From: Planctomycetaceae bacterium
GTDB taxonomy: Bacteria; Planctomycetota; Planctomycetia; Planctomycetales; Planctomycetaceae
NCBI GenBank assembly: GCA_018699955.1
Contig: JABISG010000027.1
Span: 1-64,000 of the forward strand
Reading direction: 5' to 3'
Length of the DNA stretch: 64,000 nucleotides
Positions 8,376 to 15,232 of this stretch are shown here, piece after piece; the stretch's first letter is position 1, and the number at the start of each line of letters is the position of its first letter. The notes below the pieces were generated by a model. The model saw only the letters and a list, made by a program, of their open reading frames with translations, was not told the origin of the DNA and ran no database searches. A program made the translations under genes and the position numbers.

Positions 8376-10265
8376 TTACGGCAGCACCCGCACGTTAATC
8401 TTCGACGGCATCGCCGTCGAGCGGAAGATACGCTGAGTTGCCTGTTGGAAGTCGGACGGTTTGGCGTGATAGATGTCGATGAACTTTTGCGGGTTGCGAT
8501 CGACCAGCGGAAACCATGAGCTTTGCACCTGCACCATAATGCGGTGTCCACTACGGAAACTGTGATACGTATCCGGCATTGTGAAGCGGACGCGCGTCGG
8601 CTTGTTCGGCTCAAACGGTTCGGGCTGTTCGAGACTGTTGCGAAACTTGCCGCGAATCACGTCGCCGCGCACCAGTTGCTGGTAGCCCCCCATGCGGACG
8701 CCTTTCGGGTTCTCCTTGGCGTCGGGGTAATCATCGGGATAAACGTCGATGAGTTTGACGACCCAATCGCTGCCGGTGCCGGAAGTGGAGACGAACAGAT
8801 CGACTTCCACCGGCCCGGCAATCGTCACGTCCTCGGCTAATTCGCCGGTTTGGTAAACCAGCACATCCGGACGCCGCGATGCAAAGCGTTGATCGGCAAT
8901 CATGTACTCGGCTGTCATGCCGGTGGAGATCTTGTTCATGTAGGGAACCGGCTTGTTGGGATCGCTGAGGTATTCGTCGAAGTTGTGCTGCTTGTCCGTA
9001 GCTTTCGGGGCGTCGAACGAAAGTCGCTGGTCGGCATGAAAATGCAACGACCGCGATTTCGCCTTTTGAGGTGGCCACTTGTCATACTGACGCCATTGGT
9101 TGGTTCCCGTCTCGAAGACCCAGGCTTCCGGATGCTGCGTCTTGTCTTCACCCTTGCCCTTCAGATGACGTTGAAAAAACGGGAACTCAATCTTCTCTCG
9201 GTAGAACTCCGAGGTCTTTGCGTTGAATGGGATATCGCCGAACGATGCGCCATCGCCGCGCGACCAGCCACCGTGACGCCACGGCCCCATCACCAGCATG
9301 TTGAACGTTTCCGGGTTATTGCGTTCAATGGATTTGTAGGTTTCGAGAGCGCCAAACAAGTTTTCCGCGTCGAACCAGCCACCGACCGTCATCACCGCCG
9401 GCTTGACGTTCTTCAAATGCGGGCGAATGTTCCGCGATTTCCAAAAGTCATCGTAGGTTCCGTGCTTCAGCGTTTCATGCCAAAAGGGAACTTCACCCTT
9501 CAGGTATTTGGTGTCGATCTCCTGCAGCGTTTTGATGCGGCGGAAGAACTCGAAACCATCGGGAGTTTCATAGTCGAAAGTGAACCGAAACTTCTTCGTC
9601 GGTTCTGGACGAACGCGACCGCTGCGCGACATCCAGTTGAACATGTGCGCCAGAAAAAACGCGCCGTTGTGATGCCAGTCGTCGCCGGCGAACCAATCGT
9701 TGACGGGCGCCTGTGGCGAAGCCGCCTTGATCGCCGGATGCGAATCGATGATTCCCGCCGCCGTGTAGAAACCGGGGTATGAAATCCCCGCAATGCCGAC
9801 GCGACCGTTGTTGCCGCGTACGTTTTTCACCAGCCAATCGACCGTGTCCCAGGTATCGGTGCTTTCGTCGAATTCTTTCTTGCTCTGTTTGTTGGGCCGA
9901 TGCGGCCGCATGTGGACGAATTCCCCCTCCGACATCCACCGCCCGCGGACGTCCTGATAGACGAAGATGTAACCCTCTTTGCTGAACAACGGCGACGGCC
10001 CCAGATTGCCGGGATACTGATCGACGCCGTAGGGTTTCGCACTGTAGGGCGTTCGTTTCAACAGAATGGGATAAGTTTTCGAGTTGTCCTTTGGCACGTA
10101 AACGGCAGTGAAAAGTCGCTTGCCGTCGCGCATCGGAATTCGGAACTCGTACTTGGTATAATTCGCTTTGATTTGCTCAATGCCTTGTGCAACGCCGACA
10201 CGCGGCAGACACATGCCGACGAAAGCGGTGGCGACGACGATTGACAGATGTCTGAACAAGGTCAT
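8376..10265 (-). CDS. CocE/NonD-family hydrolase (X-Pro dipeptidyl-peptidase S15 type), secreted
   Basis: A 629-aa secreted alpha/beta hydrolase. ATG at 10265 is used because GGGAG lies at a good distance and the product begins with a signal peptide (LSIVVATAFVGMCLPRVGVAQ). The N-terminal half holds the S15 hydrolase signatures: RIPMRDGKRLFTAVYVP, LLKRTPYS, VYQDVRGRWMSEGEF, and the nucleophile elbow GIAGISYPGF. The C-terminal half, from the dipeptide VDL of GPVEVDLFVS on, is the jelly-roll domain found in cocaine esterase, glutaryl-7-ACA acylase and X-Pro dipeptidyl peptidases. Family members cleave esters, amides or X-Pro peptides; the substrate here is unknown. The gene is divergent from the DapA-like gene across about 200 bases. 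Confidence 0.9.
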   Translation of the reverse strand: MTLFRHLSIVVATAFVGMCLPRVGVAQGIEQIKANYTKYEFRIPMRDGKRLFTAVYVPKDNSKTYPILLKRTPYSAKPYGVDQYPGNLGPSPLFSKEGYIFVYQDVRGRWMSEGEFVHMRPHRPNKQSKKEFDESTDTWDTVDWLVKNVRGNNGRVGIAGISYPGFYTAAGIIDSHPAIKAASPQAPVNDWFAGDDWHHNGAFFLAHMFNWMSRSGRVRPEPTKKFRFTFDYETPDGFEFFRRIKTLQEIDTKYLKGEVPFWHETLKHGTYDDFWKSRNIRPHLKNVKPAVMTVGGWFDAENLFGALETYKSIERNNPETFNMLVMGPWRHGGWSRGDGASFGDIPFNAKTSEFYREKIEFPFFQRHLKGKGEDKTQHPEAWVFETGTNQWRQYDKWPPQKAKSRSLHFHADQRLSFDAPKATDKQHNFDEYLSDPNKPVPYMNKISTGMTAEYMIADQRFASRRPDVLVYQTGELAEDVTIAGPVEVDLFVSTSGTGSDWVVKLIDVYPDDYPDAKENPKGVRMGGYQQLVRGDVIRGKFRNSLEQPEPFEPNKPTRVRFTMPDTYHSFRSGHRIMVQVQSSWFPLVDRNPQKFIDIYHAKPSDFQQATQRIFRSTAMPSKINVRVLP

Positions 10266-10474
10266 TCTGTATTCTCCCGGTGTGCGTTCCTGTTGCATTC
10301 GCTGTCTGTCACGTGGTGATAATTCATAATAGCGTCAACGACCACCTGCGACGAGTTGCCGATATTTCCCCGCCAACCGATGTCACGAGCGATCACCGGA
10401 AGTGCCTGCCAATTCTGGTCGATCCGTGCTATCGTCCGTGCCGGACATGTTTTTGAGTCTTGCATTGGATTCCT

Positions 10475-11371
10475 ATGCCCATTCCCGTTGCCGATCCCAT
10501 CGTTAACATACCAGTCGTCACCCCATTTGATGCGGAAGATCGTGTCGATCACGGTGCGTTGGCTCGAAACGTTGCGTGCTGGCTAACCACACCGGCCACG
10601 GGATTTCTGGTCGGTTCACAGACGGGGGAAGAATGGACTCTCAGCGAAGACGAAAAACTGGCTGTTGCGGGGACAGTTAAGGAGAATTTGGATGAACGAC
10701 GGTTCTTGATGGGCGGCATCGACTGTCCGTCGGTGACTGAGACGTTGCGACGGGCGGAGGCGTTTGCCGACGTTGGTGCCGAAGTTGTGAGGATTCGGTT
10801 TCCACGACAGGAATCGCTCATCGAACCGTACTTCTCGCAGGTCTTGCCGCGCTGTCCAGTTCCGGTGCTCCTGATGCACCAATGCGATCCCGCGCGATTC
10901 GGCATGGCCGCTGCACCGGCCGCGTCACCGGAAGTTCTTGGTGCGACCGCCGACATGGACAACGTGTTCGGCTACGTCACCGATCACGACGTGCGTTTCG
11001 AGGCCCGCGTTCGCCGCTGTGTTTCGAGCGACCGTCGATTCTGGATTTGCAATGGCAGCTTGATCCTGCACGGCACACTGATCGGCTGCAACGGGACGAC
11101 GACTGCATTCTCCAATATATGGCCGGCCGCACTCGACGAATTGCTACGGCTGGGAATGGCCGGAAAATATGACGAAGCGCGGGAGTTACAGGAACACGTA
11201 CAGAAAATCGATGCCGTCATGCTGCCGTTTCTGGCCGCCGGTGTGAAAGCGGCTCTCGAACTGCTTGGCTTCGAGGGAATGCGAACGCGGTCACCAAGCC
11301 CCCAGGTTCCGGCTGATGTCAGGACGGAAATTCAGAATCTCATGCGTGATGCCGGGCTGTTGGTATCCTGA
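10475..11371 (+). CDS. Dihydrodipicolinate synthase-like protein lacking the Schiff-base lysine
   Basis: A 298-aa protein of the DapA/N-acetylneuraminate lyase superfamily. ATG at 10475 gives MPIPVADPIVNIPVVTPFDA, a normal family start; an ATG at 10460 would add five residues. The substrate loop GSQTGEEWTL matches the GTTGE motif of the family. The catalytic parts do not match: where DapA has Tyr in a YNxP block this protein has MHQCDP (about 133-138), and where DapA has the Schiff-base lysine in a GIK motif it has FGYVTDHD (about 163-170). Classical aldolase chemistry is therefore unlikely without another lysine taking over. Genuine dapA is unlikely; it may be a divergent enzyme or a binding protein. 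Confidence 0.8.
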   Translation: MPIPVADPIVNIPVVTPFDAEDRVDHGALARNVACWLTTPATGFLVGSQTGEEWTLSEDEKLAVAGTVKENLDERRFLMGGIDCPSVTETLRRAEAFADVGAEVVRIRFPRQESLIEPYFSQVLPRCPVPVLLMHQCDPARFGMAAAPAASPEVLGATADMDNVFGYVTDHDVRFEARVRRCVSSDRRFWICNGSLILHGTLIGCNGTTTAFSNIWPAALDELLRLGMAGKYDEARELQEHVQKIDAVMLPFLAAGVKAALELLGFEGMRTRSPSPQVPADVRTEIQNLMRDAGLLVS

Positions 11372-11407
11372 GTCGCTGCAACTTGAAAGAAGTGTGAGAG
11401 CTGACAC

Positions 11408-11857
11408 ATGCATATTTGGGTGGACGCCGACGCTTGTCCGGGCGAAATCAAGGAGTTGCTGTTTCGTGCCGCGAATCGCACAGAGACCCAGATGACGCTG
11501 GTTGCCAATCAGCCCATGCGTACTCCACGTTCCGAGTTCATCGACAGTATTCTCGTCTCCGCGGGGATGAACGTTGCCGATCAACGGATTGTGGATCTGG
11601 TTGAGCCGGGCGATCTGGTGATTACGGCCGACATTCCGTTGGCAGCCGATGTGGTCGCGGCTGGCGGACAGGCACTCAACCCGCGCGGCGAACTTTACAC
11701 CGACGCCAACGTTGGCAAGCGATTGGCAGATCGCAATCTGCTCGATGAACTACGCGGCGGCGGTGAGATTACCGGGGGACCGGCCAACTTCAACAACAAA
11801 GATCGGCAAGCATTCGCCAACCAACTCGACCGCTGGCTGACGTTGGCCAAGCGCTAA
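11408..11857 (+). CDS. yaiI: UPF0178 / YaiI-YqxD family protein
   Basis: A 149-aa protein matching UPF0178 from end to end. It opens with the NYN/PIN-like signature HIWVDADACPGEIKELLFRA and has ERQR-type acidic spacing later: DLVEPGDLVITADIPLA and GGQALNPRGELYT. The family is widespread, compact and uncharacterised; its aspartates resemble those of the NYN nuclease fold, which suggests RNA processing, but no activity is established. It sits 36 bases after the DapA-like gene and 38 before the aldo/keto reductase, all on the same strand, so these three may be co-transcribed. Confidence 0.93.
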   Translation: MHIWVDADACPGEIKELLFRAANRTETQMTLVANQPMRTPRSEFIDSILVSAGMNVADQRIVDLVEPGDLVITADIPLAADVVAAGGQALNPRGELYTDANVGKRLADRNLLDELRGGGEITGGPANFNNKDRQAFANQLDRWLTLAKR

Positions 11858-11895
11858 TACGACAAGACACCAACTCAACAAAAACCGACCCGCAG

Positions 11896-12789
11896 ATGAT
11901 CAAAACAACGCTCGGCCGAACCGGCCTCGAAGTGACGCAACTTGGTTACGGCAGCATGGGAATTCGTGGCCCACGGACCTGGGGCGTGCGCGATGTGACT
12001 GATGAAGCTGCCGACGAATTTCTCAATTCCGTTCTCGATACCGGCATCAACTTCATCGATACTTCTCCCGATTATGGGGTCAGCGAGCAACGGATTGGCC
12101 AGTACATCGGTTCCCGGCGAAACGAATTCTATCTGGCGACCAAATGCGGATGCTTCTACACGCAGCATGACGATCATCTTGAGATCGATCACGTCTGGAA
12201 GAAAGAGGTGATTCAGCGAAATGTCGAAACCAGCCTGCAGCGGCTGCGGACGAATTACATCGACATCCTGCAATTTCACGGCGGCGATGCCGAAACGCTG
12301 CAGCGCGAAGGATTGATCGAATTACTGAGCGACTTTCGCGATCAAGGCATCGTCCGCTTCATTGGAGTTTCGAGTTCGCTGCCGAATCTTCCCGGTCTGA
12401 TTGATCTCGGCGTGTTCGACACGTTTCAGATTCCCTACTCCTGTCTGGCATCGAAGCATCACGATTTGATCACCCGCGCCTCTGAAACCGGTGCGGGAAT
12501 CATCATTCGTGGTGGTGTCGCGCAAGGCGGCCCCGATGCGGAGATTCAGCGACCGGCACTGAACGATGTGTGGACGAAGGCAAAACTCGACGACGTGCTG
12601 CCCGAGGGGATGAACCGCGCCGAACTGATTCTGCGGTACACGCTCTCTCACCCGCATTGTCACACAACCATTGTTGGTACGTGCAACCCTGCGCATCTGG
12701 CGGAGAATGTTGCGTCCGCTGCAAAAGGTCCGCTGCCGACCAAGATTTACGATTTGGTGACCGCACGCGTTGCAGCCGTGACCGACTGA
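11896..12789 (+). CDS. Aldo/keto reductase family protein
   Basis: A 297-aa protein of the aldo/keto reductase superfamily, a TIM barrel that uses NADPH to reduce aldehydes and ketones. Recognisable parts are the start TTLGRTGLEVTQLGYGSMGI, the catalytic aspartate in NFIDTSPDYG with the tyrosine that follows, the lysine in YLATKCGC, and the segment QRLRTNYIDILQFHGGD. The histidine usually found in DLYQIH is present as QFHGG. The C-terminal NADPH-binding loop is short (TTIVGTCNPAHLAENV), typical of the AKR family with the HTTIVGT motif. No signal peptide, so cytoplasmic. It converges on the secreted protein at 12857. Confidence 0.92.
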   Translation: MIKTTLGRTGLEVTQLGYGSMGIRGPRTWGVRDVTDEAADEFLNSVLDTGINFIDTSPDYGVSEQRIGQYIGSRRNEFYLATKCGCFYTQHDDHLEIDHVWKKEVIQRNVETSLQRLRTNYIDILQFHGGDAETLQREGLIELLSDFRDQGIVRFIGVSSSLPNLPGLIDLGVFDTFQIPYSCLASKHHDLITRASETGAGIIIRGGVAQGGPDAEIQRPALNDVWTKAKLDDVLPEGMNRAELILRYTLSHPHCHTTIVGTCNPAHLAENVASAAKGPLPTKIYDLVTARVAAVTD

Positions 12790-12856
12790 CTGAAAGTCGC
12801 GACCACGACGGATATTAATAGGACAGTGCAGCGCCGCCGTTCGTTGGCATTCTGCC

Positions 12857-13636
12857 CTAGAACAATCCGCCACCCACAAAGTTTCGGCTGGGAGCAAATT
12901 GTTCGTACAACTTGGCGGCCTCGGAGTGTTTCTTCTTCAGTTCCGCCAAGTCCTTTGCCTTGTATTCACTGGTTTTCGTTTTGCCGCCGACCTTTTCGGC
13001 CACCTTGACGACGATGTTCTTCCCCCGCGAGTCGGTGATGTGGATTTTCTTGCCGTCGATATCAACGTCGGTCACGCGGTTACCGTTGTTGTTGGTCTGG
13101 CGAATCTTAATATTTCGCCCCTTCACGCCGGCACCCTGTAGAATTTGAATTCCCCCACCCGGTGCAACTTTTAACTGAATTTGCACACGAATGCCGCGAA
13201 AATTGGGAACTGCCTGTACCGGTTTCTTAACTGCGTCGGTCGCACGTTGCGCAACCGATGCCCGTTCGCTTTTTGAAAGTCGTTTGAGAGCTTCTTCGGC
13301 AATGCTCTTGGCTGCCGCATTCTCCGATCGAGACAGCGTCCTCAGAATGTCGATGCAGCGAGCGACCAACTCCAGTTCGTCAGACTCAGCGGCGGCGGCA
13401 ACGGGGGCAACGGCCTGCGACCCGGCTTTTAACAGCATTCGCATTGCCGTTCGGCGCGTTGGGAATTTGTCACTCTCCAAATCTCGCACCCAGCCAGCAA
13501 TTTCCGCAGCCGTTACAGGTGTTGGTGCGACAATTGGCGTTTCGGTGAATCCGGCCGGTTCATCGGCAGCGAATCCTGCCGTGCCGATCAGCGAACATGA
13601 AACCGCAGCCACCGCGAAGAAATGGGACAAATTCAT
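12857..13636 (-). CDS. Secreted protein of unknown function with HEAT-like segment
   Basis: A 259-aa protein that I do not recognise by name. ATG at 13636 is preferred because GGAGAG precedes it and the product starts with a signal peptide (FFAVAAVSCSLIGTAGFA). Residues about 40-145 look like alpha-helical HEAT-type repeats (DLESDKFPTRRTAMRMLLKAG, then LELVARCIDILRTLS), a form common in planctomycete exported proteins. The middle, about 150-215, is basic and beta-rich (VQIQLKVAPGGGIQILQGAG, VTDVDIDGKKIHITDSRGKN), and the end is a lysine-rich helix. No catalytic motif is visible. It is downstream of the DUF1501 gene on the same strand but separated by 146 bases. Confidence 0.75.
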   Translation of the reverse strand: MNLSHFFAVAAVSCSLIGTAGFAADEPAGFTETPIVAPTPVTAAEIAGWVRDLESDKFPTRRTAMRMLLKAGSQAVAPVAAAAESDELELVARCIDILRTLSRSENAAAKSIAEEALKRLSKSERASVAQRATDAVKKPVQAVPNFRGIRVQIQLKVAPGGGIQILQGAGVKGRNIKIRQTNNNGNRVTDVDIDGKKIHITDSRGKNIVVKVAEKVGGKTKTSEYKAKDLAELKKKHSEAAKLYEQFAPSRNFVGGGLF

Positions 13637-13782
13637 CACTTCTCTCCGTCGCCTATTCCGTGGAGATATTCTGCCCGACACACAAACCGACTTCATCGGG
13701 AATTTTGTCAGCCGCCTGCATTGTTGCGATTTCGCCCAAGTGTGACAAGGAGAATTGGAAGTTACACCCGCGGCGCGGCTTG

Positions 13783-15219
13783 TTAGGCGAGAACTTCGCG
13801 GATCACATTGCCAGCGACGCCCGTCAGACGGCGTTGCAGCCCATTGTAATAGTACGTTAGCCGCTCGTGATTGAGACCCAATGTATGCAAAATGGTTGCG
13901 TGCAGATCGGCGATTTGCACCGGATTATCGACGGCCTGAAAACCGATTTCGTCGGTCGCGCCGTAGGCCATCCCCGGTTTCACGCCGCCGCCGCTCATCC
14001 ATAGTGTGAAGCCGCTGATGTTGTGATCGCGGCCCTTTGTTCCTTCAGAAGTTGGAGTGCGGCCGAATTCGCCCGTCCAAATTACCAGCGTGTCGTCGAG
14101 CATGCCACGTGATTTCAAGTCGGCCAACAACGCCGCAATTGGCTGATCGACCATCATCGCGTTGGGGCGGTGATTTGTTTCGATGTTGGAATGCGCATCC
14201 CAATTGCTGGGTTGTTTGTTGTTCGATCCACCGCTGAATACTGTTACAAAACGCACACCGCGTTCCAGCAGGCGACGTGCTCGTAAACAGAGACGACTGA
14301 AGGTGGCCTGCTGCGGATCGCTGCGACCGGTGCCGTAGAGTTGATGCGTGGCCGCTGACTCTTTTGCGAGATCGGCAACCTCGGGGGCGCTGAGCTGCAT
14401 GCGGGCGGCCAATTCATACGCTGCAATTCGCGCTGAAAGTTCGCCGTCCTGCGGGTGAGTCCGCAGATGTTCTTCATTCAGTTTCGCCAGTAACTCGAAA
14501 CTCGCACGCTGACTCTCTGAGCGGTAACCGGCCGGCGGTTCGAGATCGAGAATGGGATCGCCGCTGCTGCGAAAGACCGTCCCCTGAAACCTCGCCGGCA
14601 GAAATCCGTTGCCCCAATTCGATGTGCTCGATGGTGGCATGCCCCGGTCCATCATCACGACGAACCCGGGTAGATCCTGTGTTTCGCTCCCCAGCCCGTA
14701 TACCGACCACGCGCCGACGGACGGAAAACCGTTGCGCGGTTCGCCGGTCATGAAGTCGTGCATCGCCGGGCCGTGACTATTGGCTTCGGCAACCATCGAA
14801 TGCACGAATGCCAAATCGTCCATCTTACGGTTCACGTGCGGAAAGAGTTCCGAACTCCATTTCCCCGACTCGCCGTACTGTTGGAACTTGAACGGACTGG
14901 GCATGAGCTTGCCCGGCTTGCGAAAGAAAACGTCTTGTACATTTCCCTTACCTGTGATGGACTGGCCGGAGAACTTGGCGAGTTCCGGCTTGTAGTCGAA
15001 GGTATCGACGTGGCTGACGCCGGCCGACATAAATAATAACAGCACGCGTTTCGCCGTCGGCTTGTGGTGCGGACCGCTTTCGTTTGTCGATTGTCCTTCC
15101 GCATGCAACAGATCGGTCAGCGCAACACTACCCAAGCCGCCGCCCATCGTGTGCAGGAAGTCACGACGGCTGACGAAACGCCGGTACCCGGTGCATTTGG
15201 TGTGTTGACTGGGCGTCAC
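13783..15219 (-). CDS. DUF1501 family protein
   Basis: A 478-aa DUF1501 protein. It starts at GTG 15219, with CGGAG seven bases upstream, 13 bases after the stop of the DUF1549/DUF1553 gene, so the two are almost certainly one transcript. The N-terminus SRRDFLHTMGGGLGSVALTD is a twin-arginine-like leader. Family landmarks follow: LLFMSAGVSHVDTFDYKPEL, HGPAMHDFMTGE, RFVTVFSGG, and the C-terminal LVIWTGEFGRTPTSEGTKGRDH, which carries the likely metal ligands of the alkaline phosphatase/sulfatase fold. Function is unknown; the fixed pairing with heme-motif proteins points to one extracytoplasmic process. Confidence 0.92.
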   Translation of the reverse strand: MTPSQHTKCTGYRRFVSRRDFLHTMGGGLGSVALTDLLHAEGQSTNESGPHHKPTAKRVLLLFMSAGVSHVDTFDYKPELAKFSGQSITGKGNVQDVFFRKPGKLMPSPFKFQQYGESGKWSSELFPHVNRKMDDLAFVHSMVAEANSHGPAMHDFMTGEPRNGFPSVGAWSVYGLGSETQDLPGFVVMMDRGMPPSSTSNWGNGFLPARFQGTVFRSSGDPILDLEPPAGYRSESQRASFELLAKLNEEHLRTHPQDGELSARIAAYELAARMQLSAPEVADLAKESAATHQLYGTGRSDPQQATFSRLCLRARRLLERGVRFVTVFSGGSNNKQPSNWDAHSNIETNHRPNAMMVDQPIAALLADLKSRGMLDDTLVIWTGEFGRTPTSEGTKGRDHNISGFTLWMSGGGVKPGMAYGATDEIGFQAVDNPVQIADLHATILHTLGLNHERLTYYYNGLQRRLTGVAGNVIREVLA

Positions 15220-15232
15220 GATTTCGCTCCGT

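Noticed and set aside
8523-9782. Plus-strand frame of 310 codons at 8850-9782
   Set aside because: It is antisense to the CocE-type hydrolase, which has intact S15 motifs in the opposite frame.
10290-10350. TATTAT as -10 box for the CocE-type hydrolase
   Set aside because: No -35 box lies at acceptable spacing; TTGACG nearby is only two bases from it.
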